Source: Streptomyces sp. R41
Lineage (GTDB): Bacteria > Actinomycetota > Actinomycetes > Streptomycetales > Streptomycetaceae
Assembly: GCF_041053055.1 (NCBI RefSeq)
Contig: NZ_CP163443.1
Coordinates: 5,873,001-5,937,000 of the forward strand
DNA length: 64,000 bases
Reading direction: 5' to 3'
The notes below the pieces were generated by a model. The model saw nothing but the letters and a program-made list of their open reading frames with translations. It did no database searches and was not told where the DNA came from. The position numbers and the translations under genes are program-made. This document shows positions 25,980 to 35,536 of the stretch, in pieces. Positions within the stretch are counted from its first letter, which is position 1; every line of letters starts with the position of its first letter.

Positions 25980-27809
25980 CTACGCCGCCCTGACCCCGTG
26001 CTCCGCCACCGTGTGCGCGCACGGGCGCGGAACCGGCGTCCGACGGCGGAGCAGGCGAGGCAGGGCCAGGTTCACGAAGCCCTCGGCCTGCATGGCGGCG
26101 ATACCGATGCGCGGAAGGTCGCGGGAGGAGCCGTAGACCACGAAGCGGGGCTCCCAGCGCGGGCGGAACTTGGCGTTGAACTTGTACAGGGACTCGATCT
26201 GGAACCAGCGCGAGAGGAAGACCAGCAGGCCCCGCCAGGCGCGCAGCACGGGCCCCGCGCCGATCTTCTCGCCACGGGCGAGCGCCGAGCGGAACATCGC
26301 GAAGTTGAGCGAGATCCGCTGGATGCCGTGGCGGGGGGCGGCCTGGAGCGCCGCCACGATGAGGAGTTCGTTCATGCCGGGGTCGGCCGAGCGGTCACGG
26401 CGCATGAGGTCGAGCGAGACGCCGTCCGTGCCCCACGGGACGAAGTGCAGGACGGCCTTCAGGTCACCGTACGGGCCGAGTTCGGCGTCGGCCTTGTGAG
26501 CGGTGGCGATCAGACAGTCCCCGTCGGCCGGGTCGCCGATGCGGCCGAGCGCCATGGAGAAGCCGCGCTCGGTGTCCGTGCCGCGCCAGTCCTCAGCCGC
26601 GCGCCGTATGCGGTCCAGCTCCCCCTCGCCCAGGTCACGGATGCGCCGTACCCGCGTCTCGTAACCAGCCCTCTCGATGCGTTTCACCATCTGGCGCACA
26701 TTTCGCATCGCGCGCCCGGCCAGGGAGAAATCCGCGACATCCACCACCGCCTCGTCACCCAGTTCGAGGGCGTCCAGGCCGGTCTCACGGGTCCACACCT
26801 CGCCGCCCGTCTCGGAGCAGCCCATGACGGCGGGCGTCCAGGAGTGCGCCTTGGCCTCGTCCATGAAGCGCTCGATCGCGCCCGGCCAGGCCTCGACGTC
26901 GCCGATCGGATCGCCGCTGGCCAGCATCACGCCCGACACGACGCGGTACGTCACCGCCGCCTTGCCGCTGGGCGAGAAGACGACGGCCTTGTCGCGGCGG
27001 AGCGCGAAGTGGCCGAGGGAGTCGCGGCCGCCGTGCTTCTCCAGGAGGGCGCGCAGCCGGCTCTCGTCGTCCTCCGTGAGGCGTGCGGCGGGGTGTTCGG
27101 GCCGGAAGGCCAGGTAGATCGTCGTGACGGCGGTCAGCCAGCCGAGCGCGCCGAGCGAGAAGGCGACCGTCCAGGACGTGGGTCCGATGTAGTCGACGGG
27201 CCCTTCGAAGCCGATCAGGCCGTACAGGACGTGAGTAATGCGGTCGGCCAGACTCGGGTCGCCGACCATGTGGTTCTCGTGGACGCTGACGATGACGAGT
27301 CCGAGGACGAGGGAACCGGCGCCCATGAGGACGAAGTTGGCGAGCGCGCGCCAGCGGCTGCGCGGATCGGGCAGCGCCGCGAATTCGTCACGGTGGCGCA
27401 GCAGCGGCGCGAGCAGCGCCAGGGAGATGACGGCGCCGATGATGGAGTGGCGGTACGCGAACTGCGCGACGGCACCGGCCGGCAGCAGTACGACGGCGGC
27501 CCGCCACGCCCGGCGCTTGCGACGGCGCAGCCCGTGAGCCAGCAGTAGCAGAAGCACACCGGCACTGAGCGACAGCGCGGCGGCGAACGGGCCGAACGAG
27601 CCGGGCAGCACTTCGGCCATGGCGTGCATACGACTGCGCCTAAAGCGCGGGAAGACGCCGGCGGCGATGTCCAGGAGTCCTACGAGCGTGCAGGCCCTGG
27701 CGACCAGGGCGGGGACGGCCTCAGGGCGCGGACCGCGGAGTATGCGCCGCGACCGGCCAGTTCGGCTCGGAACCTCGCCCGACAATTCCCCATCTATCCT
27801 GACAGACAT
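25980..27809 (-). CDS. Phosphatidylglycerol lysyltransferase-like membrane protein (DUF2156)
   Basis: 609 aa from ATG 27809; an in-frame ATG at 27860 has no ribosome site. The first ~240 residues contain six or so membrane segments. The rest is the DUF2156 catalytic domain of MprF/LysX: GDPIGDVEAWPGAIERFMDEA, a central KRIERAGYETRVRR region, and NFAMFRSALARGE near the end. MprF-type enzymes add lysine or another amino acid from charged tRNA to phosphatidylglycerol, reducing surface charge and giving resistance to cationic peptides. There is no lysyl-tRNA synthetase domain fused here, unlike mycobacterial LysX. The amino acid used is unknown. Confidence 0.88.
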   Translation of the reverse strand: MSVRIDGELSGEVPSRTGRSRRILRGPRPEAVPALVARACTLVGLLDIAAGVFPRFRRSRMHAMAEVLPGSFGPFAAALSLSAGVLLLLLAHGLRRRKRRAWRAAVVLLPAGAVAQFAYRHSIIGAVISLALLAPLLRHRDEFAALPDPRSRWRALANFVLMGAGSLVLGLVIVSVHENHMVGDPSLADRITHVLYGLIGFEGPVDYIGPTSWTVAFSLGALGWLTAVTTIYLAFRPEHPAARLTEDDESRLRALLEKHGGRDSLGHFALRRDKAVVFSPSGKAAVTYRVVSGVMLASGDPIGDVEAWPGAIERFMDEAKAHSWTPAVMGCSETGGEVWTRETGLDALELGDEAVVDVADFSLAGRAMRNVRQMVKRIERAGYETRVRRIRDLGEGELDRIRRAAEDWRGTDTERGFSMALGRIGDPADGDCLIATAHKADAELGPYGDLKAVLHFVPWGTDGVSLDLMRRDRSADPGMNELLIVAALQAAPRHGIQRISLNFAMFRSALARGEKIGAGPVLRAWRGLLVFLSRWFQIESLYKFNAKFRPRWEPRFVVYGSSRDLPRIGIAAMQAEGFVNLALPRLLRRRTPVPRPCAHTVAEHGVRAA

Positions 27810-28011
27810 CGCATCCCGTAGTTCTGCGAGAGACCTTGAATCCGGTGCCAATTCCGGCATCCGGCGACATTGCGCCCTCTAGGACGGTGTCTTGGGGAGA
27901 CAGGTTCACTCCCCTCAGGAAAGCCGGTTCAAAAGGCAAGGAAAGTCCGGGGCAAGCGCACGCGAAGGAGCTGCGCAGGCCGGGGACGGAAAGCGCAGGC
28001 AGGAACAGCTC

Positions 28012-29133
28012 ATGGGTCTCACTAGCAACAAGGTGCTGGTGCTGGCGGTCTTGCTCGCCGTGCTGCTGTTCGTCGGCACGGTGTGGTGGTGGCCACGCCT
28101 GGCACGGCACAACTGGCGGGCCGTCAGCGGACGGGTCGGCCTGTTGCTGGCCACCCAGGTGGCGATCTTCGCCTCGATCGGCCTCTCCGCGAACCAGGCG
28201 TTCGGTTTCTACGCCAGCTGGGCGGACCTCTTCGGGCAGGAGAGCGGCGAGGGTGTGGTCGTCGACCACAACGGCTCGGGCGGCGGTCCCCTCCAAGTGG
28301 TCGACACCCAGCAGGTGAAGGTGTCGGGCGGTTCCCGGCCACAGATCGGCGGCCAGATCCAGAAGGTCGACATCGTCGGCCGCACGACGCACATCGCCAC
28401 TCCGGCGTACGTCTATCTGCCCCCGGAGTACTTCCAGCCGCAGTACCGCACCCGCACCTTCCCCGCCGCCACTGTCCTGACCGGCTACCCGGGCACCGCC
28501 GAGGCGCTCATCAAGGGGCTGCACTACCCGCAGCTGGCCCACGAGATGGCCAAGAACGGCAAGATGCAGCCGATGATCCTCGTCATGCTGCGGCCGACCG
28601 TCGCGCCCCCGCGGGACACCGAGTGCGTCGACATCCCCGGCGGCCCGCAGACCGAGTCGTTCTTCGCCAAGGACCTACCCGACGCCGTATCGGCCCACTA
28701 CAGGGTGGGCAAAAAACCCGGCAGCTGGGGCGTCATCGGCGACTCCACGGGCGGCTACTGCGCGCTGAAGCTCGCCATCCACCACCCCGAGGTGTACGCC
28801 GCCGGTGCGGGCCTTTCGCCGTACTACAAGGCGCCGATCGACCCCACGACGGGCGACCTCTTCCAGGGGGACAAGGCACTGCAGAACAGCGCCGACCTGC
28901 GGTGGTACCTGAAGAACAAGCCCGCGCCCGACACCTCGCTGCTCGTCAGCAGCAGCAAGGTGGGCGAGGCCAACTACAACGCCACGCTGGGCTTCATAGA
29001 CCTCGTGAAGTCCAAGCGGCTCACCCGGATCTCGTCGATCATCCTCGGCAGCGGCGGCCACAACTTCAATACATGGCGGCGGGAGATCCCGGCGACGCTG
29101 CAGTGGATCAGCGGGCGGCTGAGCGACCGCTGA
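28012..29133 (+). CDS. Membrane-anchored alpha/beta-hydrolase (esterase / antigen-85-like)
   Basis: 373 aa from ATG 28012. Two N-terminal hydrophobic segments (VLVLAVLLAVLLFVGTVWWW and LLLATQVAIFASIGLSAN) suggest anchoring with the catalytic domain outside. The esterase domain begins near residue 105. The nucleophile elbow is GVIGDSTGGYCALK (Ser in GDSTGG), and a late ILGSGGHNFNTWRREIP offers the histidine. The family includes mycolyl-transferase-like proteins, but Streptomyces lacks mycolic acids, so a simpler esterase or acyltransferase is likelier. It is divergent from the LPG-synthase-like gene, 202 bp apart. Confidence 0.87.
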   Translation: MGLTSNKVLVLAVLLAVLLFVGTVWWWPRLARHNWRAVSGRVGLLLATQVAIFASIGLSANQAFGFYASWADLFGQESGEGVVVDHNGSGGGPLQVVDTQQVKVSGGSRPQIGGQIQKVDIVGRTTHIATPAYVYLPPEYFQPQYRTRTFPAATVLTGYPGTAEALIKGLHYPQLAHEMAKNGKMQPMILVMLRPTVAPPRDTECVDIPGGPQTESFFAKDLPDAVSAHYRVGKKPGSWGVIGDSTGGYCALKLAIHHPEVYAAGAGLSPYYKAPIDPTTGDLFQGDKALQNSADLRWYLKNKPAPDTSLLVSSSKVGEANYNATLGFIDLVKSKRLTRISSIILGSGGHNFNTWRREIPATLQWISGRLSDR

Positions 29134-29260
29134 CCCGCTCCTCCAGGGAGTGCCCGCTTCTTTATGGGGGCTGCCCGCTCCTTCAGGGTTGCTGACGTAC
29201 GCAAGTGGCGGTCGTTGCGGACTGCTGAGACGGCGTGAAGGCTGCGGGATGGCTGTGTTT

Positions 29261-29299
29261 TTACCGCGTGGGACACCAAGATTCGCCTACGCGCGGTAA
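29261..29299 (+). promoter_or_regulatory. Inverted repeat upstream of coiled-coil protein
   Basis: TTACCGCG (29261-29268) and CGCGGTAA (29292-29299) form a perfect inverted repeat spaced by 23 bases, ending ten bases before the start codon. It could be an operator or a leader hairpin; nothing else supports either. Confidence 0.4.
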
Positions 29300-29309
29300 G
29301 TTTCTGGCC

Positions 29310-30749
29310 ATGCCACGTGGACGTCACCGCCATTCCCCGCCTCTGCACAGGCTGCTGCCTCCTTCGGCGATCGCAGGCGTCTCGCTCGTCTGCGCCGTGG
29401 GGCCCTGGCTGTTCACGGAGCCGCTGGTGCTCCGTGGGCTGGCCGCGGGTGCCGCGGTGACGGCGGTCGTCGGCGCGGTCGTCATGCGCCGCTGGGACAC
29501 CTCGGCGGGCAAACGGGTCGCGGACCTGACGCGCGCGCGGGCGAGCGACGAGTGGCGTCACGAGGAGCGCGTCGCCGAGTTGGAGACCGACCTCGACGAG
29601 TCGCGCGAGCTGCGCACCAAGCTGGAGCACAAACTGCGCGCGAAGCGCGCGGAGTTGGCGGGCCTGCGCAACGAACACGCTGCGCTGCTGCGGCGGTACG
29701 CCACGGCGGAGACGGAGCGGGCGAGCGCCCTGGAGGGGCGTCGGCAGCTCGCGATAGAGGCGACGGCTCCGGCCCGTGCGCTGCCCGCCGCGCGGACGGC
29801 ACCGGCGGAACCGGAGGCTCCGGAAGCGCCGGGCGCTTCGGAGGCGGTGGCTCCTCCGGAGACGACCGAGGTGCCGCAGGGGGCCGAGGGCACGGCCGCC
29901 GCGAGCGCGTCGACGGCCGCCGAAGCGGAGGGTGCCGCCTCCGAGTCCTCCGAGTCCTCCGAGTCTTCCGTGGCGACGGACGCTCCGGCGTCTCCCGAGG
30001 TCTTCTCCCCGGCCGGGTCGTCGCTCTTCCTGCGGGCCAACGCGGCGTTGACCCGGATCGTGAGCGGCGCTGCGGAGGAGGAGATCGCGGAGGCCTCGGC
30101 ACAGACCTCGGAACAGCCTTCGACACCGACCGAATCGGTCGAGGCCGACCCGGCGAAGTCCCACTCGGCGAAGTCCCACTCGGTGAAGTCCCACTCGGTG
30201 AAGCACGAGCCCGTGAGGGGTGAGTCCGCGGAGGCCGAGCCTCCGAAGGGGGGTTCCGCCGAGGCGGGTCCCTCCTCGGACGCCGTCGCGGAGGAGGGTG
30301 AGGCGCAGGGGAAGCCCGAGGCGGTCGGCGAGCATGAGCGCGCGGCCGCCGAGGCGAAGCCCTCCCAGCCCTCCCTGCCGGCGCAGTCCTCCAAGTCGCC
30401 GCAGGGTTCGAAGCCCTCGGCGCCCGCGAAGCCGTCCGGGCATTTCACCGTGCCGACCGCGGTGGCCGTCGTACCGGCCGCGCCCGTACGGCGGCCGTCG
30501 GTCGAGGGCGGGTTCGACTTCTTCGGTACGCAGAAGGAGTCGTCCGCGGCCGCGCTGGAGGCCATGCAGAACGAGGACCTCGCGGACGTGGTCGGCCAGG
30601 AGGCGCTCGCCCTCCACAAGGCCGAGGCCGAGGCCGGGTTCAAGCCCGCGGACGAGGGCTCGCGCGGCGTGGGCCAGGTCATCGACCTGACGGCACACGA
30701 CGAGACGGAACAGATCGACGTGGCGGGCTTGCGGAGCGCGGCTTCCTGA
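29310..30749 (+). CDS. Membrane-anchored coiled-coil protein with long disordered region
   Basis: 479 aa from ATG 29310; the frame stays open upstream to 29235 but without a ribosome site. Residues ~18-58 hold two hydrophobic segments. Residues ~65-145 are a charged coiled coil rich in Glu, Arg and Leu (VAELETDLDESRELRTKLEHK). About 230 residues of Ala, Glu, Pro and Ser follow, including a short SHSAKSHSVK repeat, which should be disordered. A more conserved C-terminus (FDFFGTQKESSAAALEAMQNEDLADVVG) ends the protein. I do not recognise a named family. The architecture resembles actinobacterial cell-envelope or polar scaffold proteins. Confidence 0.75.
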   Translation: MPRGRHRHSPPLHRLLPPSAIAGVSLVCAVGPWLFTEPLVLRGLAAGAAVTAVVGAVVMRRWDTSAGKRVADLTRARASDEWRHEERVAELETDLDESRELRTKLEHKLRAKRAELAGLRNEHAALLRRYATAETERASALEGRRQLAIEATAPARALPAARTAPAEPEAPEAPGASEAVAPPETTEVPQGAEGTAAASASTAAEAEGAASESSESSESSVATDAPASPEVFSPAGSSLFLRANAALTRIVSGAAEEEIAEASAQTSEQPSTPTESVEADPAKSHSAKSHSVKSHSVKHEPVRGESAEAEPPKGGSAEAGPSSDAVAEEGEAQGKPEAVGEHERAAAEAKPSQPSLPAQSSKSPQGSKPSAPAKPSGHFTVPTAVAVVPAAPVRRPSVEGGFDFFGTQKESSAAALEAMQNEDLADVVGQEALALHKAEAEAGFKPADEGSRGVGQVIDLTAHDETEQIDVAGLRSAAS

Positions 30750-30836
30750 CCAAGAGCGCCGTCCTGGCCGCGGTCTACCTGCGGCAAAGGACGGCAGCCC
30801 ACCCTCGACGGTCGTAGCTGTGGGCATGCGTGCCGC

Positions 30837-31200
30837 TAGGGCGGCACCCGCCCCAAAGAGAGCGGCACCCTGCAAGCGCCGGCAGGGGCCCTGACCCGAG
30901 CCCTCACCCCGGGCACCCGCGATTCGGGCGGCATCCGTCCCGAAGGGAGCGGCGCCGCGCAAGCGCCGGGCAGCGTACCCACCCCGACCCCGGCTCCACC
31001 TCGGGCACCCGGGAATCGGGCGGCATCCGTCCCGAAGGGAGCGGCGCCGCGCAAGCGCCGGGCAGCGTACCCACCCCGACCCCAGCTCCACCTCGGGCAC
31101 CCGGGAATCGGGCGGCATCCGTCCCGAAGAGAGCGGCGCCGGGCAACCGCCGGGCAGCGTACCCACCCCGACCCTGGCCTCGCCCCAGGCGCCCGGGGAT
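30837..31200. repeat. Tandem array, three 92-bp units plus a degenerate unit
   Basis: A unit containing CGGGCGGCATCCGTCCCGAA recurs with its start at 30925, 31017 and 31109, an exact 92-bp period. A decayed first unit begins about 30838 (period 87). Units are nearly identical apart from a few substitutions. Each contains the hairpin-forming GGCGCCGCGCAAGCGCC and CTCGGGCACCCGGGA. The array fills the gap (30750-31206) between two convergent genes. It is open in several frames, but only because of its high GC. Confidence 0.9.
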
Positions 31201-31206
31201 CACGCG

Positions 31207-32547
31207 TCAAGCCATCCACCGATCAGGCCGAGCCTCCCGCCGCCCCGTTCGGGATCGGTCGGCCTGCGCCCGAAGGAGCTCCGCCGCCTCGGCGGCGTCC
31301 CGCAGCCGCGCAGTCACCGTCTTGTCGGCCCCTGTGTCGACATGCACGTCGGCGACCCCCTTGAACCGTTCCCACGGCCCCTGCGTCAGCCGCACGCTCT
31401 GCACCTTCGCGTGCGGCACGAGCGAGAGGCTGCGGCGCAGCAACCCGTGCCGCGCCGCGAAGACGGTGTCGGTGACGGCGAGCCCGTACCCCCGCCACCG
31501 GAACGGCACACACCAGCCGGCCCGCCGCGGCGGCCGGGACAAGGACGAGGGCGCCGGCACCGTCACACCCGGCAGCACCCCCGCGATCACCGACTCGGCG
31601 ATCTCGCGCGGAGCGACGGGCACGAGCACGGAGTTGGACGACCCGGCCACGTCCAGCTCGACGCGCACCCATCCGCGCCGCCGCCACAGCAGCGGCTCCA
31701 CGATCCGTACGGTCTGCACGCGTCCGGGCGGCACCGTCTCGTGCGTACGGTCGAGGAGTCCATGGTCGATGCGGAGCCCGTCGGGCGATTCGCCCACCGT
31801 CCAGTCGTACTCGGCGACGAACCGCCCCACACTGCTCGCGCCCGCCGCGCCGAGCAGCGGCACCCCGGTCGCGAGGACCGTCCACACGCTGTGGGTGGCG
31901 AGCCACAGCACCGGCGGTACGACGAGCGCGGCGGCCAGTGATCCCCAGGTGGCGCCGGTGAGCACCAGGGAAATGGCCAGCACGCGCGCGGGGACGTGCA
32001 GCAGCTGCCGTACCGGCGCCTCGCCGACCTCGTGCGCGGTCTCCGGCGAGAAACCGGCCGCACGGGCGAGGAGTTCGGCGCGCAGCGCGCGGGCCTCACC
32101 CTCACCCAAGTACGCCAGTTCGTCCTTCTTGTCCGTTCCTATGACGTCGAGTTTGAGCTTGGCGACGCCCGCGACGCGGGCCAGCAACGGCTGGGTGACG
32201 TCGACCGCCTGGAGCCGTTCGAGCCGGATGTGCGCGGTGCGGCGGAACAACAGGCCGGTACGGATGCGCAGTTCGGTGTCGGTCACGGCGAAGTGCGTGA
32301 ACCACCAGCTCAAGAAGCCGTAGAGGGCGGCGCCCGGGACGAACACGGCGAGTCCGACGAGCAGTGCGGTCGTCGTGAGCCTGGTGAGCTGCTCCTGCGC
32401 CTGGCTGGGGTCGTGCACGGCCCAGCCGGCGATCACGGCGACGGGCGCCCAGGCGCGCCGGAACGGTGTCACCGGGTGCAGCCGCCGCTCGACCAGCGGC
32501 TTCTCCTCCGGTATGACGTCGTCCGTGTCCGGCACCGGCGTCGTCAC
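31207..32547 (-). CDS. Bacterial PH-domain membrane protein (YdbT-like)
   Basis: 446 aa. Contains repeated bacterial PH (DUF304/bPH_2) domains: [56 protein letters not shown], and [26 protein letters not shown], each following hydrophobic segments. The three-domain layout resembles Bacillus YdbT, whose partner YdbS is a short single-domain protein. The same pairing is seen here with the upstream gene. Function is not firmly known; envelope integrity or resistance to membrane-active agents is proposed for YdbST. Its GTG start overlaps the stop of the upstream gene. Confidence 0.88.
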   Translation of the reverse strand: MTTPVPDTDDVIPEEKPLVERRLHPVTPFRRAWAPVAVIAGWAVHDPSQAQEQLTRLTTTALLVGLAVFVPGAALYGFLSWWFTHFAVTDTELRIRTGLLFRRTAHIRLERLQAVDVTQPLLARVAGVAKLKLDVIGTDKKDELAYLGEGEARALRAELLARAAGFSPETAHEVGEAPVRQLLHVPARVLAISLVLTGATWGSLAAALVVPPVLWLATHSVWTVLATGVPLLGAAGASSVGRFVAEYDWTVGESPDGLRIDHGLLDRTHETVPPGRVQTVRIVEPLLWRRRGWVRVELDVAGSSNSVLVPVAPREIAESVIAGVLPGVTVPAPSSLSRPPRRAGWCVPFRWRGYGLAVTDTVFAARHGLLRRSLSLVPHAKVQSVRLTQGPWERFKGVADVHVDTGADKTVTARLRDAAEAAELLRAQADRSRTGRREARPDRWMA

Positions 32548-33023
32548 AGCCCCGCCGATCGTGCCTCGCCCAGCTCGGTCAGCCGGTCACGCAGCCGCTC
32601 GGCCTCGGCCGGGTCGAGACCCGGAATGCACGCGTCGGTCGCCGCGGCCGCCGTGTGCAGCTGCACGCTCGCGAGCCCGAAGTGCCGCTCGACGGGCCCG
32701 GAGGTCACCTCGACCAGCTGCATCCGCCCGTACGGCACCACGGTCTCCTCGCGCCACAGCACACCCCGGCTGATCAGCAGGTCGTCCGCGCGCTCGGCGT
32801 ACCGCCAGGAGCGCCAGTTGCGCCCCAGCATGCGCCAGCCCCAGGCCATCACGGTGAGCGGCAGCACGGCGAAGGCCGCCCAGACGGGCCCGGCGAGCAG
32901 CCCGAGCAGCAGCCCCACGGCGATCGTCAGCAGCCCCAGCCACACCACCAGCAACAGCCGTCGCATCCGCAGCAGCCCTGGGGGCAGTCCGGTCCAGACC
33001 GGCCCCGCGTCGGCGTTTTCCAT
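32544..33023 (-). CDS. Short bacterial PH-domain membrane protein (YdbS-like)
   Basis: 159 aa from ATG 33023 (GGAG nine bases upstream); an in-frame ATG at 33038 lacks a site. Two adjacent membrane segments ([20 protein letters not shown] and the following [14 protein letters not shown]) precede one bPH_2 domain: [36 protein letters not shown]. Length and layout match YdbS. The stop overlaps the start of the YdbT-like gene (GTGA), so the two are made together. It is divergent from nuoD with only 46 bp between. Confidence 0.88.
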   Translation of the reverse strand: MENADAGPVWTGLPPGLLRMRRLLLVVWLGLLTIAVGLLLGLLAGPVWAAFAVLPLTVMAWGWRMLGRNWRSWRYAERADDLLISRGVLWREETVVPYGRMQLVEVTSGPVERHFGLASVQLHTAAAATDACIPGLDPAEAERLRDRLTELGEARSAGL

Positions 33024-33069
33024 GGTCCCCGTCTCCATGTGGCAAGCGTACGTACGAGAGACTGTCCCC

Positions 33070-34221
33070 ATGACTCCTACGACGGAGACCATGGTCGGTA
33101 TCGGCGGCGCCGCGGAGAGCACCGACATGGTGCTCAACATCGGCCCCCAGCATCCGTCCACGCACGGCGTGCTGCGGCTGCGGCTCGTGCTCGACGGCGA
33201 GCGGATCCAGCACGCGGAGCCGGTCATCGGCTATATGCACCGCGGCGCGGAGAAGCTCTTCGAGGCACGCGACTACCGCCAGATCATCATGCTCGCCAAC
33301 CGCCACGACTGGCTGTCCGCCTTCTCGAACGAGCTGGGTGTGGTCCTCGCCGTGGAGCGGATGCTCGGAATGGAGGTCCCCGAGCGCGCGGTGTGGATGC
33401 GCACGCTGCTCGCGGAGCTCAACCGGGTCCTGAACCACCTGATGTTCCTGGGTTCGTATCCCCTGGAGCTGGGCGGGATCACCCCGATCTTCTACGCGTT
33501 CACTGAGCGCGAGGAGCTCCAGCACGTCATGGAGGAGATCTCCGGCGGGCGCATGCACTACATGTTCAACCGGGTCGGCGGCCTCAAGGAGGACCTTCCG
33601 GCCGGATGGACCGCACGCGCGCGTGCCTCCGTCGCCGCCCTGCGCTCGCGGTTGGGCGTCTACGACGACCTGGTGCTCGGCAACGAGATCTTCCGGGGGC
33701 GTACGCGGGGCGTGGGCGTCCTCGCGCCGGAGACCGTGCATGCCTACGGCGTGAGCGGCCCCATCGCGCGCGCCTCCGGCGTCGACTTCGACCTGCGCCG
33801 CGACGAGCCGTACCTCGCGTACGGGGAGCTCCAGGACACCCTGAAGGTGGTCACCCGCCAGGAGGGCGACTGCCTGGCCCGCTTCGAGTGCCTCCTGGAG
33901 CAGACGCACAACTCGCTCGACCTCGCCGACGCCTGCCTCGACCGGCTCGCCGAGCTGCCGCCGGGGCCGATCAACCAGCGCCTCCCCAAGGTCCTGAAGG
34001 CACCCGAGGGCCACACGTACGCCTGGACCGAGAATCCCCTCGGCATCAACGGCTACTACTTGGTCAGCAAGGGCGAGAAGACCCCGTACCGGCTGAAGCT
34101 GCGCTCGGCCTCGTACAACAACATCCAGGCGCTCACCGAGCTGCTGCCGGGCACGCTGGTCGCGGACATGGTGGCGATCCTGGGCTCACTGTTCTTCGTG
34201 GTCGGGGACATCGACAAGTAG
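33070..34221 (+). CDS. nuoD: NADH-quinone oxidoreductase subunit D, stand-alone paralogue
   Basis: 383 aa, close to a full 49-kDa subunit. It shows the start of the quinone chamber [13 protein letters not shown] and [19 protein letters not shown], and the end [12 protein letters not shown]. No other nuo gene is nearby, so it is a paralogue outside the main nuo operon. Arg58 (in HRGAEKL) aligns with the arginine that NDUFAF7 dimethylates in mitochondrial NDUFS2. Glu133 ([14 protein letters not shown]) replaces an aspartate that is conserved near the quinone site in standard subunits. Its 3' end overlaps a convergent MidA/NDUFAF7 homologue by 36 bp. Confidence 0.93.
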   Translation: MTPTTETMVGIGGAAESTDMVLNIGPQHPSTHGVLRLRLVLDGERIQHAEPVIGYMHRGAEKLFEARDYRQIIMLANRHDWLSAFSNELGVVLAVERMLGMEVPERAVWMRTLLAELNRVLNHLMFLGSYPLELGGITPIFYAFTEREELQHVMEEISGGRMHYMFNRVGGLKEDLPAGWTARARASVAALRSRLGVYDDLVLGNEIFRGRTRGVGVLAPETVHAYGVSGPIARASGVDFDLRRDEPYLAYGELQDTLKVVTRQEGDCLARFECLLEQTHNSLDLADACLDRLAELPPGPINQRLPKVLKAPEGHTYAWTENPLGINGYYLVSKGEKTPYRLKLRSASYNNIQALTELLPGTLVADMVAILGSLFFVVGDIDK

Positions 34222-35418
34222 CCCCCCAAGGGGAGCGTTTGGAATTCCAACCGGCTGGAGCAGCCAGCCGAAGTCGCCGAGACCGCCGGGCGCGGTGAGT
34301 TCCGCCGCCGCGCCCGCGCTCGCGAGGGCGCGTACGTAGGCGCTGGGGTCCGTGGACGCGAGCGCGAGCGGAGGACGCGCCCCGCTCACCCCCAGCGCGC
34401 GCAGGGCGGCGCGCTGGGTCGTCACGCGCCCTCCGGGCAGCGCGCACGCGTCGAGCGCCACATGCGCGGTGATGTCGCACGACCCGTCCGGCACCGGCAC
34501 CGTCTCCCGGCCCTCCCTGAAGCCGGTGAGCGTCCCGAAGGGCGGCCGGGCGGCGGCGAAGTGCGCGTAGTCGACGGCGACGGCGAGCCCCCGGTCGAGC
34601 GTGGACACGGCGGAGGCCCAGGCGGTGTCCCTGGGGAGCCCGATTTCGGCGCGGGTCCCTTCGGAGAGAGCGCCCACTCCTTCGGAGGGCCGCGTTTCGG
34701 ATTCCTTCGGTTCGGAGGGCAGCGCCACGGCGGCCGACCTTCCGGGCGGCAGAGCCTCGTCGGCATCCGACGCTTCGGACGCCCGACCGTCGGACGCCCG
34801 ACCGTCGGACGGTCGAGCGTCGGACGCCGACGACGTATCTGACGGCGGAGCCCCGGATGCCACCGCTTCGGACGGCAGCGGCCACCACCTCCGCAGCCAC
34901 TCCGCGTCCGCCCCCTCCACAGGCTCCCCGAGGCGTTCGGCCCCGTCCTCCCGTACGAGAACCAGGCGTCGTACGCCCTCGGAGTCCACCTCGGCGACAT
35001 CAACGGGCACGTTGTCCAGCCACTCGTTGGCGAACAGCAGGCCGGTGATCCCCCTCGGGGGCTCGGCGAGCCACTCGATCCGGTGATCAAGGCCGGCGGG
35101 GCGGTCGGCGCGCTCGACCGCGTACCCGCGCGCGCGGCAGGCCACGTCCGCGGGGAGCGCGGCGAGGACGCCGGTCACCAGCTCGCCGCGGCCCGCCGCC
35201 ATGTCGACGAAGGCGAGCGAGGCGGGGTGGTCGAGCGCTTCGTCGACGCGGCACAGCAGCCGGGCCACGGCCTGCGCGAAGAGGGGGGACGCGTGCACCG
35301 AGGTGCGGAAGTGGCCCGCGGGCCCCTCGGGTCTGCGATAGAAGCCGGAGGGCCCGTACAGCGCCTCCTCCGTCGCCTCGCGCCAACCCCGCCATTCACC
35401 CGTCGCCTCACGTCTCAC
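34186..35418 (-). CDS. MidA/NDUFAF7-family SAM-dependent methyltransferase (DUF185)
   Basis: 410 aa. The N-terminal [19 protein letters not shown] and [15 protein letters not shown] are the DUF185 signature; [16 protein letters not shown] (about residue 70) is the SAM loop; [15 protein letters not shown] is the NEWLDxxP motif. C-terminal core pieces follow ([13 protein letters not shown]). NDUFAF7, the mitochondrial member, methylates an arginine of the NuoD homologue NDUFS2. Here the gene converges on a nuoD paralogue with overlapping ends, a striking context. Residues ~187-257 are a Ser/Asp/Ala/Gly-rich insert encoded by repetitive DNA (about 34760-34820), not expected in the family. Confidence 0.88.
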   Translation of the reverse strand: MRREATGEWRGWREATEEALYGPSGFYRRPEGPAGHFRTSVHASPLFAQAVARLLCRVDEALDHPASLAFVDMAAGRGELVTGVLAALPADVACRARGYAVERADRPAGLDHRIEWLAEPPRGITGLLFANEWLDNVPVDVAEVDSEGVRRLVLVREDGAERLGEPVEGADAEWLRRWWPLPSEAVASGAPPSDTSSASDARPSDGRASDGRASEASDADEALPPGRSAAVALPSEPKESETRPSEGVGALSEGTRAEIGLPRDTAWASAVSTLDRGLAVAVDYAHFAAARPPFGTLTGFREGRETVPVPDGSCDITAHVALDACALPGGRVTTQRAALRALGVSGARPPLALASTDPSAYVRALASAGAAAELTAPGGLGDFGWLLQPVGIPNAPLGGLLVDVPDHEEQ

Positions 35419-35536
35419 CGGGTCAGGCTAAGCGTCACGGAGTGCGGGGCCTCCACCTTGGGGAGTACGAGTGCCGGTTGCGGATCGACCCTCCGGTTGA
35501 CCCCTGCACACTGCACGCTTCCCTACTCTGGGTTAC

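Noticed and set aside
30830..32323. Long plus-strand frame running through the tandem array into the PH-domain gene
   Set aside because: Composition is Arg/Pro/Ser-rich without a domain, and the PH-domain protein on the other strand is clear.
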